From contig CAMCWS010000043.1 in NCBI GenBank assembly GCA_945882755.1, positions 1 through 16,663 of the forward strand: a stretch of DNA of 16,663 nucleotides. Direction: 5' to 3'. The notes below the pieces were generated by a model. The model saw only the letters and a list, made by a program, of their open reading frames with translations, was not told where the DNA came from and searched no databases. The stretch's first letter is position 1; every line of letters starts with the position of its first letter. A program made the position numbers and the translations under genes. This DNA comes from Bordetella parapertussis. GTDB taxonomy: Bacteria; Pseudomonadota; Gammaproteobacteria; Burkholderiales; Burkholderiaceae_C. Positions 6,049-15,316 of this stretch are shown piece after piece.

Positions 6049-6690
6049 TTACTTGGCAGGCTTGGCTGCATCCGCTGGTGCTGGCGGTGGGGGCAACAGG
6101 TTGCGAAGTTCGTCTTCACTGATGATCTCGAAGAGGCGAACCACTTTGTTCACACCACTGACGTTGCGCGTCAATTGGGTCGCGCTGTTAGCTTCACGCT
6201 GGGTCACACGGCCCATCAAATAAACAGTGCCCCGCTCTGTCACCACTTTGAAGGCGTTGGCGAACAAGTCACGGCTGTCCACAAAACTGGCTTTGACCTT
6301 GGCGACGATCAGCAAGTCGTTGGAGCGCTCAGACAAATTGGACATGGGCATGACGGCCAACTCGTTCACCACCGCTTTGACGTTTTCAATACGCTCGACC
6401 AGTTGAACAACAGCTTGGCGGTCTTTCTCGGCAGTGACTTCACCGGTGAGCAAGACCTGACGGTTAAAGCTGGTGACATTCACATGCACCCGCTCGCCCA
6501 GGTTGTCACGAATACGCGCTTGCGCACGTAACTCAATCGATTCATCTTCAAGCTGAGCGCCCGAGGTGCGTCTGTCACTCGCCACCATCGCTGTGCCCGC
6601 CACGCCCGCAATCATCAAGGGGGCGCAAGCACCCAAGGTGCTGACCAGCAACAAAGCGCCAAGGGCTTTAACGGCAAAAGATGTTTTCAT
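6049..6690 (-). CDS. Dual BON-domain outer-membrane lipoprotein (DolP/YraP-like)
   Basis: A 213-residue lipoprotein with a signal peptide and lipobox (TLGAC, lipidated C22), followed by two BON domains at about 49-113 and 123-190 (each a helix plus V.L.G.V strands, for example [14 protein letters not shown] and [13 protein letters not shown]). A proline- and alanine-rich tail closes the protein. DolP is an outer-membrane lipoprotein that supports envelope integrity and BamA function in E. coli. Its ATG overlaps the stop of the SIS-domain gene as ATGA and has AGGAG eight bases upstream. The order dolP-diaA-yraN with divergent rsmI is the same as in E. coli except that lpoA is absent, which supports the assignment. 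Confidence 0.87.
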   Translation of the reverse strand: MKTSFAVKALGALLLVSTLGACAPLMIAGVAGTAMVASDRRTSGAQLEDESIELRAQARIRDNLGERVHVNVTSFNRQVLLTGEVTAEKDRQAVVQLVERIENVKAVVNELAVMPMSNLSERSNDLLIVAKVKASFVDSRDLFANAFKVVTERGTVYLMGRVTQREANSATQLTRNVSGVNKVVRLFEIISEDELRNLLPPPPAPADAAKPAK

Positions 6691-7286
6691 GATGGGTTCT
6701 CCTGTTCACCTAACAACTGACTGTCCACGCCATCGCACAAGCAGTGCAACACCAGCAAATGGACTTCTTGAATTCTGGCCGTGCGGTCGTGCGGCACGCA
6801 AATATGCACATCGGTTTCGCGCAACACCTGCCCGATTTTGCCGCCGCCCTTGCCAGTCAGTGCCACCACGATCAAATCACGCTCGTGGGCGGACTCAATA
6901 GCGGCCAACACATTGCGGGAATTGCCGCTGGTGGAGATGGCCAACAAAACATCGCCGGGTTGACCCAAGGCCCGCACTTGTTTGGAAAAAATTTGGTCGA
7001 AGTGGTAGTCGTTGGCGATCGCGGTCAAGATGGAGCTGTCGGTTGACAGGGCAATCGCGCCGAGTTCAGGGCGTTCGCGTTCAAAACGTCCGACAAACTC
7101 TGCGGCAAAGTGTTGCGCATCTGCGGCTGAGCCGCCGTTGCCACATGCCATGACTTTGCCGCCGCCAGTGACGCACATCAACAGTGCGCCCACCGCGGCT
7201 GCAATGGGTTTGCTTAAGGCTTGGGCCGACTGGTATTTCAGGTCGGCACTGTCGATGAACTGCTGTTCTATGCGTTGCTCTAACAT
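6687..7286 (-). CDS. gmhA: SIS-domain phosphoheptose isomerase GmhA / DiaA-like protein
   Basis: A single SIS-domain protein of the GmhA/DiaA family. GmhA converts sedoheptulose 7-phosphate to D-glycero-manno-heptose 7-phosphate for lipopolysaccharide core; DiaA binds DnaA and helps replication start. From the ATG at 7286 (199 aa, matching E. coli DiaA's start) the SIS core is [12 protein letters not shown] (49-60) and ISTSGNS (117-123). H59, E63, Q173 and H181 line up with the GmhA zinc/catalytic residues H61, E65, Q172 and H180; DiaA has lost E65 and H180 equivalents. The gene neighbourhood is that of diaA. A start at 7310 would add eight residues, and neither start has a strong ribosome binding site. 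The gene is coupled to dolP by a 4-bp overlap. Confidence 0.85.
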   Translation of the reverse strand: MLEQRIEQQFIDSADLKYQSAQALSKPIAAAVGALLMCVTGGGKVMACGNGGSAADAQHFAAEFVGRFERERPELGAIALSTDSSILTAIANDYHFDQIFSKQVRALGQPGDVLLAISTSGNSRNVLAAIESAHERDLIVVALTGKGGGKIGQVLRETDVHICVPHDRTARIQEVHLLVLHCLCDGVDSQLLGEQENPS

Positions 7287-7322
7287 GAGCGAATCATACC
7301 TTTGCAACATGTCTTGGCTGCG

Positions 7323-7721
7323 TCATTCTTCAAACGCGGCTTTGAGCCAGATCAAGCTTTCTGCTTGTAGCAGCACGGCATCAAAGCGGCATGGCGGGGG
7401 CTTGGGGTACCTGCGCAAAAAGTGTTTGGCTGCAAACACAATGCGCCTTCGCTTGTTAGCGCTGATGCTTGCACCCGCTCCCCCAAAATCGTCTCGGGCG
7501 CGGGCCCTGACCTCAACGAACACCAAAGTACCATCGGCGTCGCGCACAATCAGGTCTATTTCGCCGCCGCCTCGCCCAGGGGTGCGGTAATTTGAAGCAA
7601 GCAGCGTCAGGCCATGGTCTTGCAAATAGCGCAATGCACGCTGTTCGGCTGCATCGCCGCGTTGCTTGGTGTTGGGTACAGGGAAAGAGGTGTTATTTGG
7701 TTTCACGTTTTGATTCCGCAT
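7323..7721 (-). CDS. yraN: YraN/UPF0102 family nuclease-fold protein
   Basis: A 132-residue member of UPF0102 (YraN), a small protein with a restriction-endonuclease/Holliday-junction-resolvase-like core and no settled role. The core is visible as TKQRGDAAEQRALRYL, GEIDLIVRD (53-61) and FVEVRAR (68-74); E25, D56 and E70 are the likely metal-binding acids. The closing CRFDAVLL...LIWLKAAFE is also typical. The frame stays open far upstream on this strand, but the family begins near the ATG at 7721 and the upstream part is antisense to rsmI, so I do not include it. The gap to the SIS-domain gene is short (12-36 bases depending on its start), indicating one operon with it and dolP. Confidence 0.87.
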   Translation of the reverse strand: MRNQNVKPNNTSFPVPNTKQRGDAAEQRALRYLQDHGLTLLASNYRTPGRGGGEIDLIVRDADGTLVFVEVRARARDDFGGAGASISANKRRRIVFAAKHFLRRYPKPPPCRFDAVLLQAESLIWLKAAFEE

Positions 7722-8611
7722 TAGTGGCAGCCCACGATGCCAGTGCTTCACAAGCGCATCCGCCAGCCTGCCTGTATGTGCTGGCCACGCCGATTGGCAA
7801 TTTGGCGGACATGGGACTGCGGGCTTTGCATGTGTTGACGCTGGCCGACGCCTTGGCTTGCGAAGACACACGCCACAGCCAGACTTTGCTGCGCGGCTAT
7901 GGCGTTGCCAAGCCATCGGGTGCTTTTTTGGCGCTGCATCAACACAATGAAACAGGGGCCGCCGAGGAAGTGATTGTGCGTTTGCAAAGCGGTCAGCGGG
8001 TGGCCTATTTAAGTGACGCAGGTACACCCGCGATCAGCGACCCTGGCGCAAAGTTGGTGGCCATGGTGCAAGCTGCAGGGTTTCGGGTCATTCCCATTCC
8101 TGGCGCCAGCAGCGTAACGGCCATGCTCAGCGTGAGCGGTTGCCAAGGGGACGGCAGTTTTGTGTTTCTGGGTTTTTTGCCCAGTAAACCAACGGAGCGG
8201 CAAACGGCCATTCAAAGCATGTCTAGCGAGGCGCGAACACAGGTTTTTTTGGAAGCACCGCACCGAATTGATGCAGTCGCCAAGGACATGGCTATTTTGG
8301 GTGAGCGCATGCTCAGCGTTGGGCGTGAACTTACCAAGCAGTTTGAGGAGGTGGCGGTGATGCCCGCCAACAAGCTCAGTTCATGGCTTGGCGAGTCTGC
8401 TCAGCGCAGCAAAGGGGAATTTGCTTTGGTTTTGCATCCCTTGACGGTCGCTCCATCCGGCTTGGGGGAGGCCGAACGCGTGCTGGACTTGCTGCTGGCC
8501 GAGTTGCCGACGAAAAGCGCGGTGCGCTTGGCAGCGCAAATCTCGGGGGCACCTCGTAATACCTTGTACGCACTGGCCTTACAAAAGAAACCTGGTGACA
8601 CAGATTCCTGA
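7697..8611 (+). CDS. rsmI: 16S rRNA (cytidine1402-2'-O)-methyltransferase RsmI
   Basis: RsmI uses S-adenosylmethionine to 2'-O-methylate C1402 in the decoding centre of 16S rRNA. The tetrapyrrole-methylase fold is clear: LYVLATPIGNLADMGLRAL, CEDTRHSQTLL, LSDAGTPAISDPGAKLV, PIPGASSVTAM, FLGFLPSKPTER, LEAPHRIDAV, and RELTKQFEE. No ATG lies before the conserved core. I choose the TTG at 7697 because AGAGG stands six bases upstream, giving 304 residues. A GTG at 7724 has no ribosome binding site. With the TTG the gene overlaps the divergent yraN start by 25 bp. The C-terminus is about normal length. The frame also stays open upstream to 7592, which I reject as antisense to yraN. Confidence 0.92.
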   Translation: MVSRFDSALVAAHDASASQAHPPACLYVLATPIGNLADMGLRALHVLTLADALACEDTRHSQTLLRGYGVAKPSGAFLALHQHNETGAAEEVIVRLQSGQRVAYLSDAGTPAISDPGAKLVAMVQAAGFRVIPIPGASSVTAMLSVSGCQGDGSFVFLGFLPSKPTERQTAIQSMSSEARTQVFLEAPHRIDAVAKDMAILGERMLSVGRELTKQFEEVAVMPANKLSSWLGESAQRSKGEFALVLHPLTVAPSGLGEAERVLDLLLAELPTKSAVRLAAQISGAPRNTLYALALQKKPGDTDS

Positions 8612-8621
8612 TATAGGTCAA
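8608..8621. promoter_or_regulatory. Candidate FNR/Anr box upstream of cytochrome b561
   Basis: CTGAT-ATAG-GTCAA differs from the FNR consensus TTGAT-N4-ATCAA by one base in each half-site. It overlaps the rsmI stop and is centred at 8614.5. A possible -10, TAAGAT, lies at 8644-8649. If used, transcription would begin close to the cytochrome b561 ATG at 8656, placing the box near -41.5, the classic class II activator position. This is sequence inference only. Confidence 0.4.
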
Positions 8622-8655
8622 AGCCAACCCTAAGTCGCTTACCTAAGATGGTTCA

Positions 8656-9204
8656 ATGAACTCATCTGACGCCTCATTTCAATACGCCCGACCGCTGGTA
8701 GCACTGCATTGGCTGATGTTTCTCTTGTTTATCGTTGTTTATGCCGCCATGGAATTTCGTGTGATTTACGACAAGGGTATGCCTGAGCGAGATTTTATGA
8801 AGCCCTTACATTTCATGTTTGGGCTGTGTATTTTGCTGCTGGTGGTTTTGCGTTTATGGGCTAAGCGCTTGAGCCCTCGCCCTCCCTTGCTGCAGCTTCA
8901 CGGTCTGGCGAATTTGATGCAGCGTGCAGCTGGCCTGGGTCATGTAGTCTTGTACCTCTTCATGGCCGTCATGCCGCTCATGGGCTGAATCATGCTCAGT
9001 GCAGCTGGCAAGCCGATTCCATTTTTTGGCTTGGAATTGCCTGCGCTTATCGCCCCCGATGAGGCTTTGGCTAAACAAATTAAATCAGCACATGCCTTGG
9101 CAGGCAATATGGGCTATGGCTTGATTGGGTTGCACGTGGGGGCTGCGTTGTTTCACCAATGGGTGCTGAAAGATCGGCTGCTGCAACGCATGGTCTGGCG
9201 TTGA
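8656..9204 (+). pseudogene. Cytochrome b561 gene interrupted by one in-frame TGA
   Basis: Two adjacent pieces in the same frame together make a normal-length (182-codon) four-helix cytochrome b561, a membrane di-haem quinone oxidoreductase. Codon 111 at 8986-8988 is TGA, between VMPLMG and IMLSAAGKPIPFFG, where I recall many betaproteobacterial relatives having tryptophan (TGG). The histidines expected to bind haem are all present: H18 (ALHWL) and H52 (PLHFMFG) before the stop, H146 and H160 (SAHALAG, IGLHVG) after it. Everything else looks intact, so the lesion is recent, a sequencing error, or read through. An ATG at 8992, three bases past the stop, could allow reinitiation of the second half. 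TGA serves as a normal stop for other genes here. The final stop touches the tRNA-Arg gene. No clear ribosome binding site precedes the first ATG. Confidence 0.85.
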
Positions 9205-9280
9205 TGGTGCGGCTGGCGGGGATCGAACCCACGACCCTTGGCTTCGGAGGCCAATACTCTATCCACTGAGCTACAGCCGC
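9205..9280 (-). tRNA. tRNA-Arg (anticodon CCG)
   Basis: A 76-nt tRNA with the 3' CCA encoded. The acceptor stem is GCGGCTG/CAGCCGC with discriminator A. The D arm contains AGCTCAGTGGATAGAG, and the anticodon stem TTGGC/GCCAA encloses the loop CTCCGAA, giving anticodon CCG for the arginine codon CGG. The T arm contains GGTTCGATCC. The CCA end lies directly against the stop codon of the convergent cytochrome b561 gene, with no space for a terminator between them. tRNA-Arg genes are frequent phage integration sites, but no integrase or repeated 3' end is seen here. Confidence 0.96.
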
Positions 9281-9314
9281 ATACAAGCTATTGTAGGTGT
9301 CGCTTTTTGTCAGC

Positions 9315-9342
9315 TTGGTGGAAGCATGTCGCTGGCTATAAT
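9315..9342 (+). promoter_or_regulatory. Candidate sigma-70 promoter for the cytochrome c gene
   Basis: A perfect -10 box TATAAT (9337-9342) with TTGGTG (9315-9320) as a partial -35 at 16-bp spacing, in the 97-bp gap between the tRNA and the cytochrome gene. Transcription would start about 25-30 bases before the ATG at 9378. Confidence 0.55.
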
Positions 9343-9377
9343 TTCTATTTTTATTTGTATCCACACAGAAAGTCCTT

Positions 9378-9878
9378 ATGAGCGACAGCCACGAAGAAGC
9401 ACATACCGGTCCGATCAAAACCCCCAAGGCTTTTGCTTGGGCCATGCTTTTGTCTTTTGTAGGGCCGATTTTCATCATCATCGGCTTGGTTTACTACGTA
9501 GTGACAGCAAATAAGCCTGCTGCTGGCGCGGCCAATACATCTGATGCTGTGGCTGCGCGAATTCAAAAAGTTGGCACGGTGGAGGTGCGCGACGCCAACC
9601 GTCCTTTGAAGGCGGGTGAAGAGGTTTATAAAGTCCAATGTGCAGCCTGTCACACAGCTGGTCTGGCTGGCTCACCTAAATTGGGTGACAAAGCAGCTTG
9701 GGCGCCTCGCATCAAAACAGGTTATGAGGCATTGCTCAACTCTGCGCTCAAAGGCAAAAATGCCATGGGCGCGCAAGGTGGTGGCGACCATAACGATGTC
9801 GAAATTGGCCGGGCAGTTGTGTACATGGCCAATGCCAGTGGTGCGAAATTCTCTGAACCTGCAGCACCCACGAACTGA
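9378..9878 (+). CDS. Membrane-anchored c5-type cytochrome c
   Basis: A 166-residue mono-haem cytochrome that would carry electrons in the periplasm while tethered to the inner membrane. An uncleaved N-terminal helix (about 20-43, FAWAMLLSFVGPIFIIIGLVYY) is followed by an alanine-rich linker and one cytochrome c domain. The haem motif is CAACH (88-92) after AGEEVYKVQ, and the likely axial methionine is M130 in KGKNAMGAQGGG. KLGDKAAWAPRI and the final VVYMANASG are typical of the c5/c555 class. It stands alone between its own promoter and an intrinsic terminator. Such proteins in Burkholderiales are thought to donate electrons to terminal oxidases; the partner cannot be told here. Confidence 0.92.
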   Translation: MSDSHEEAHTGPIKTPKAFAWAMLLSFVGPIFIIIGLVYYVVTANKPAAGAANTSDAVAARIQKVGTVEVRDANRPLKAGEEVYKVQCAACHTAGLAGSPKLGDKAAWAPRIKTGYEALLNSALKGKNAMGAQGGGDHNDVEIGRAVVYMANASGAKFSEPAAPTN

Positions 9879-9898
9879 GAACTCAGTCCTTTCAAAGA

Positions 9899-9923
9899 GC
9901 CGGCTACTTAGCCGGTTTTTTTT
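9899..9923 (+). terminator. Rho-independent terminator after the cytochrome c gene
   Basis: Hairpin CCGGCT-ACTT-AGCCGG followed by eight T residues, 21 bases after the cytochrome c stop. It overlaps the last codons and stop of the convergent hypothetical gene. On the minus strand the same hairpin is followed by CTCTTT rather than a T run, so it would end transcription well only in the plus direction. Confidence 0.85.
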
Positions 9924-10443
9924 CGCCTTTGGCAGGGCTGAGCACGAAGTCATGGTCAATCACCAAATTGGCTGAACGAACCTCTTTGGGGGCTGGCCAC
10001 AACTTGTCTTCAAGGGCTTTGGCTGCATGCCATGTGTCCATGCTGTGGATCAAACCTAAGCCCTTGGCAGTCAAGGCATATAGGCGTCCGTTTTCATCGA
10101 CCAAGCACTCAAGTAACTCAAGGATGTCTCCTTGTGGACCTGTCAGTATCCCTGAGTCCAAAACACGCCATACGAATGGCACTGACTGGAGTTCCACGAA
10201 TACGCGTTGGGGTCCATTTTGAAAATACCAACGCCCGAATGGATCGCAAGCGTAGTTGCGCTCAATGAATTCGATCAGTTTGGTGTGTGCCAACTTGCTG
10301 CCCTTGGCCGCGGGAAAGTCCCCTTGCGCTTGCACCCTGTCGTCACGCATATACCAGTCGCCTCGATCGTCAAAGCCTAGCCAGCCATAACAATCCGGCA
10401 CCTGCGGCCACTTGGCCATGGCTTGTTTAACGATGTCATCCAT
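9904..10443 (-). CDS. Conserved hypothetical protein, DUF2946-like numbering uncertain
   Basis: A soluble 179-residue protein of unknown function. I recognise the type as a conserved betaproteobacterial family annotated only as a domain of unknown function, but I am not sure of its number. Features are CYGWLGFDDRGDWYMRDDRVQ near the start, a basic-aromatic centre (FIERNYACDPFGRWYFQNGPQRVFVEL), LECLVDENGRLYALTAKGLGLIHSMD, and a lysine-rich tail. It contains no signal peptide, membrane segment or obvious catalytic motif. It follows the NTF2-like gene by 39 bases and may be the last gene of the extended atp transcript. The ATG at 10443 lacks a strong ribosome binding site. Its 3' end is shared with the terminator of the cytochrome c gene. 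Confidence 0.7.
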   Translation of the reverse strand: MDDIVKQAMAKWPQVPDCYGWLGFDDRGDWYMRDDRVQAQGDFPAAKGSKLAHTKLIEFIERNYACDPFGRWYFQNGPQRVFVELQSVPFVWRVLDSGILTGPQGDILELLECLVDENGRLYALTAKGLGLIHSMDTWHAAKALEDKLWPAPKEVRSANLVIDHDFVLSPAKGEKKPAK

Positions 10444-10482
10444 TTGCGGTTGATGCTGGTTGCAACTGCAAGGTCTGCTCTG

Positions 10483-10932
10483 CTAGTGCAGTATGGTGGG
10501 CGTATCGATGTCGCTGTGAATCTCGGGCGGTGTGCCTGGGCTGGCGTGGTGCGCCACCATGCGCCACCCTTGCGCCGTTCGCATATACACATTGGTTGAT
10601 GTGACGAATGCGATTTGCGCGCCATCGGCTGTGTAAATCTCAACCCGCTCAATCAAATTGTGAACTGCGCTGGTGATGGTTTCAAGCTTGTGCAGACGCT
10701 CGGGGAAGGAGCGAATCGGCCCATGGCTGAACATGATTTCAAACGAATTGCGAATGGCCACAGCACCAATCAAGCGAGGACCGCCCGGGTGAACACAAAT
10801 GATGTCTTCTTCATTGGCCCAACAGGCCATCAAGCGCTCTAGATCGCCTGCTTGCAAGGCCTCATAAAAGGCAGTCTCTATCTCATCGGCGGAACCGCCA
10901 ACGGTGGCTGCGCGCAGATGAGGTTTTGACAA
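10483..10932 (-). CDS. NTF2/SnoaL-like (DUF4440-type) protein downstream of atpC
   Basis: A 149-residue protein with the NTF2-like pattern: an N-terminal helix (EIETAFYEALQAGDLERLMACWANEEDIICVHPGG), RLIGAVAIRNSFEIMF, and terminal strands TNVYMRTAQGWRMVAHHASPG. The paired histidines near the end and the CVHPGGPRL motif are shared by a family often labelled nuclear transport factor 2 family protein or SnoaL-like. Function is unknown. The best start I can find is a TTG at 10932, three bases after the atpC stop. It has no clear ribosome binding site, so translation may be coupled to atpC. No terminator separates the two genes, which suggests read-through from the ATP synthase operon. Confidence 0.75.
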   Translation of the reverse strand: MSKPHLRAATVGGSADEIETAFYEALQAGDLERLMACWANEEDIICVHPGGPRLIGAVAIRNSFEIMFSHGPIRSFPERLHKLETITSAVHNLIERVEIYTADGAQIAFVTSTNVYMRTAQGWRMVAHHASPGTPPEIHSDIDTPTILH

Positions 10933-10935
10933 GGG

Positions 10936-11352
10936 TCAACGTTTACTGCGGTATTTGCGCAGTGCGGCGAGTTGTGCGGCCATGATGGTCAGCTCGGCCT
11001 GAGCTGCTGCCATGTCGACTTCGGTTTTGGCGTTTTGCAAATGTTCTTGCGCCGCTTTTTTAGCCGCATTGGCACGCTCTTCGTCCAAGTCTTTGCCGCG
11101 TACAGCGGTGTCTGACAAGACGGTGACGGAGTCGGGTTGGACTTCCAAAATACCGCCAGCAACAAAGACGAACTCTTCTTCGCCGTCAGGTTTTTGAATG
11201 CGCACAGAGCCGGCCTTGATGCGAGAGATCAAAGGTGTGTGGCGCGGGTAAATGCCCAACTCGCCCACCTCACCTGGCAAAGCCACAAAGGTGGCTTCAC
11301 CAGAGTAAATCAGCTCTTCAGCACTGACCACATCAACACGGATGGTATTCAT
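10936..11352 (-). CDS. atpC: F1Fo ATP synthase epsilon subunit AtpC
   Basis: A 138-residue epsilon subunit of the F1 central stalk, which couples rotation to catalysis and can inhibit ATP hydrolysis through its C-terminal helices. The N-terminal beta sandwich shows [28 protein letters not shown], and [17 protein letters not shown]; the two-helix tail runs from about residue 88. Length is standard. It lies 28 bases after atpD and is the last ATP synthase gene. The next gene starts three bases past its stop. Confidence 0.97.
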   Translation of the reverse strand: MNTIRVDVVSAEELIYSGEATFVALPGEVGELGIYPRHTPLISRIKAGSVRIQKPDGEEEFVFVAGGILEVQPDSVTVLSDTAVRGKDLDEERANAAKKAAQEHLQNAKTEVDMAAAQAELTIMAAQLAALRKYRSKR

Positions 11353-11380
11353 CGGGTTTCCTTATCGGACACGTTGGCGA

Positions 11381-12829
<1,449 letters not shown>

Positions 12830-13705
12830 TTACACCGCTGCCGCACCGGCCACGATTTCGGACAATTCCTTCGTGATCGCTGCTTGACGGGTTTTGTTGT
12901 AAATGAGTTTGAGTTCGCCAATCACACTGCCGGCGTTGTCGGTGGCGGCCTTCATGGCCACCATGCGTGCAGATTGTTCTGAGGCCATGTTCTCGGCCAC
13001 AGCTTGATAGACCAGGGACTCGATATAGAGCTCCAACAGGTCATCAATCACGGCAGGGGCGTCAGGCTCGTAGAGATAGTCCCAAGCGTAGCTACCTGAC
13101 GCCTTGGTTTCTTCATGCATCTTGTCATGCGACAAGGGCAGCAGTTGTTCAATCACGGCCTCTTGCTTCATGGTGTTGATGAACTTGGTGTAACAGATGT
13201 ACACCGCGTCCAAGTGACCCTCGGTATAGGCGTCGAGCATGACCTTGACGGGGCCAATCAAGGTTTCAATGTGCGGCGTGTCACCCATTTGCGTGAGTTG
13301 CGCCATGACCTTGATGCCTGCACGGTTAAGGAAACCCAGCCCTTTGTTACCGATGGCAACGCTTTGCGCAGATTTACCTGCAGATTGCATCTCTTTGAGT
13401 TTGACCATCAAAGCACGCAGCACATTGGTGTTCATGCCGCCGCACAAACCTTTGTCGGTGGTCACCACAATGAAGCCGGTGGAAGACGCCGGATGAATCT
13501 TCATGAAGGGATGCACATACTCGGGATTGGCTTGACCCAAATGAGAAGCGATGTTGCGCACTTTTTCGCTGTAAGGGCGGGCCGAACGCATACGGTCTTG
13601 CGCCTTGCGCATTTTGGACGCCGCCACCATTTCCATGGCCTTGGTGATCTTCTTGGTGTTTTCCACCGACTTGATCTTGCCGCGAATTTCCTTGCCGACT
13701 GCCAT
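12830..13705 (-). CDS. atpG: F1Fo ATP synthase gamma subunit AtpG
   Basis: The rotating central shaft of F1, 291 residues. The start is the ATG at 13705 preceded by AAGGAG at six bases; [32 protein letters not shown] is the conserved N-terminal helix. [12 protein letters not shown] marks the Rossmann-like middle, and the C-terminal helix [18 protein letters not shown]...[13 protein letters not shown] is highly conserved. The frame remains open into atpA on this strand to 13834, but that extension has no family similarity and is not part of the gene. Confidence 0.97.
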   Translation of the reverse strand: MAVGKEIRGKIKSVENTKKITKAMEMVAASKMRKAQDRMRSARPYSEKVRNIASHLGQANPEYVHPFMKIHPASSTGFIVVTTDKGLCGGMNTNVLRALMVKLKEMQSAGKSAQSVAIGNKGLGFLNRAGIKVMAQLTQMGDTPHIETLIGPVKVMLDAYTEGHLDAVYICYTKFINTMKQEAVIEQLLPLSHDKMHEETKASGSYAWDYLYEPDAPAVIDDLLELYIESLVYQAVAENMASEQSARMVAMKAATDNAGSVIGELKLIYNKTRQAAITKELSEIVAGAAAV

Positions 13706-13730
13706 GAAGGGCTCCTTGCTGCTTGATGGC

Positions 13731-15269
13731 TTAGACGAAAGACTTTTTGAACGCTTCGATGGCAGAGACCAGTTCGGTCTCGGCATCTTTGTCCATGGCT
13801 TTGGCGGCCTCAAGCTTGGCCAGTAATGCAGCATTTTTGGTTTTCAGATGTTGGTGCAAACCAAATTCGAAATGCAAAACTTGCTTGACTTCGATGTCAT
13901 CCAAAAAGCCTTTGTTGGCCGCATACAAAGTAGCAGCCATCAAGCTGATGGGCAGCGGGCTGTACTGGGCTTGCTTGAGCAGCTCGGTCACGCGGGCACC
14001 GCGGTCAAGCTGCTTGCGGGTGGCTTCGTCCAAGTCGGAAGCGAACTGCGCAAAAGCCGCCAACTCGCGGTACTGGGCCAAGTCGGTACGGATACCACCG
14101 GAGAGGTTTTTCACCAACTTGGTTTGGGCTGCACCACCCACACGCGACACGGAAATACCGGCGTTAATGGCAGGGCGAACACCCGCATTGAACAAGGAGG
14201 TTTCCAAGAAGATTTGGCCATCGGTGATGGAGATCACGTTGGTAGGCACGAAAGCCGACACGTCACCCGCTTGGGTTTCGATGATAGGCAGCGCTGTCAG
14301 TGAACCGGTTTTGCCTTTAACTTCACCTTTGGTGAAGGCTTCGACGTAGTCGGCGTTGACGCGGGCTGCACGTTCGAGCAAACGGCTGTGCAAATAGAAC
14401 ACGTCGCCAGGGTAGGCTTCGCGGCCAGGTGGGCGGCGCAACAGCAAAGACACTTGGCGGTAAGCCACGGCTTGCTTGGACAAATCGTCATACACGATAA
14501 GCGCGTCTTGGCCACGGTCGCGGAAGTACTCGCCCATGGTGCAACCCGAGTAGGCTGACACATATTGCATGGCGGCAGACTCGGAAGCGGAAGCGGCGAC
14601 CACAATGGTGTAAGCCATGGCGCCAGCTTGCTCTAAAGCACGAACCACGTTTTTGATCGATGAAGCCTTCTGTCCGATGGCCACATAGATACAGGTCATG
14701 TTCTGACCTTTTTGGTTGATGATGGCGTCAATCGCGACAGCGGTTTTACCGGTCTGGCGGTCGCCAATGATCAATTCGCGCTGGCCACGGCCCACAGGCA
14801 CCATGGAGTCAATCGACTTCAGACCCGTCTGCATGGGCTGGTCAACCGATTGGCGGGCAATCACGCCAGGCGCGACTTTTTCGATCACGTCGGTCATCTT
14901 GGCGTTGATCGGGCCTTTGCCGTCGATGGGGTGACCCAAGGCATTGACCACGCGACCGATGAGCTCAGGGCCCACGGGCACTTCCAAAATACGACCGGTG
15001 CATTTGACGGTATCGCCTTCGGAAATGTGTTCGTATTCGCCCAAGATCACCGAGCCGACAGAGTCACGCTCCAAGTTCAGCGCCAAGCCGAAGGTGTTAT
15101 TGGGAAACTCCAGCATCTCGCCTTGCATCACATCGGACAAGCCGTGAATGCGGCAAATACCGTCGGTGACCGAAATCACGGTGCCTTGGTTGCGCACATT
15201 GGTGTTGCCTGTCGAGCCCTCGATGCGGGTTTTGATCAGTTCAGAGATTTCTGCGGGATTGAGTTGCAT
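13731..15269 (-). CDS. atpA: F1Fo ATP synthase alpha subunit AtpA
   Basis: The non-catalytic nucleotide-binding subunit of F1, 512 residues, normal length. It starts [17 protein letters not shown]; the P-loop is GDRQTGKT (169-176), and [12 protein letters not shown] precedes it. The arginine finger that completes the beta active site lies in [14 protein letters not shown], and [42 protein letters not shown] and [23 protein letters not shown] are family marks. The start ATG has AAGGAAGAAAGAG just upstream. It is separated from atpH by 47 bases and from atpG by 25. Confidence 0.98.
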   Translation of the reverse strand: MQLNPAEISELIKTRIEGSTGNTNVRNQGTVISVTDGICRIHGLSDVMQGEMLEFPNNTFGLALNLERDSVGSVILGEYEHISEGDTVKCTGRILEVPVGPELIGRVVNALGHPIDGKGPINAKMTDVIEKVAPGVIARQSVDQPMQTGLKSIDSMVPVGRGQRELIIGDRQTGKTAVAIDAIINQKGQNMTCIYVAIGQKASSIKNVVRALEQAGAMAYTIVVAASASESAAMQYVSAYSGCTMGEYFRDRGQDALIVYDDLSKQAVAYRQVSLLLRRPPGREAYPGDVFYLHSRLLERAARVNADYVEAFTKGEVKGKTGSLTALPIIETQAGDVSAFVPTNVISITDGQIFLETSLFNAGVRPAINAGISVSRVGGAAQTKLVKNLSGGIRTDLAQYRELAAFAQFASDLDEATRKQLDRGARVTELLKQAQYSPLPISLMAATLYAANKGFLDDIEVKQVLHFEFGLHQHLKTKNAALLAKLEAAKAMDKDAETELVSAIEAFKKSFV

Positions 15270-15316
15270 GACTCTTTCCTTCTTCCTATGGTTGGGCCGA
15301 CCTGTGAGCGGGATGC

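Noticed and set aside
7722..8027. N-terminal extension of the yraN frame
   Set aside because: It is antisense to rsmI, basic and without similarity to UPF0102; the family starts near 7721.
9205..9280. tRNA-Arg gene as a possible attachment site of a mobile element
   Set aside because: No integrase, no second copy of the tRNA 3' end and ordinary housekeeping genes on both sides.
9281..9320. Minus-strand promoter for the tRNA gene (CTGACA with TACAAT)
   Set aside because: The two boxes are only 12 bp apart, too close for a sigma-70 promoter; no better pair was found.
13706..13834. N-terminal extension of the atpG frame into atpA
   Set aside because: The conserved gamma N-terminus begins at the ATG at 13705 with AAGGAG before it; the upstream residues are an out-of-frame reading of atpA.
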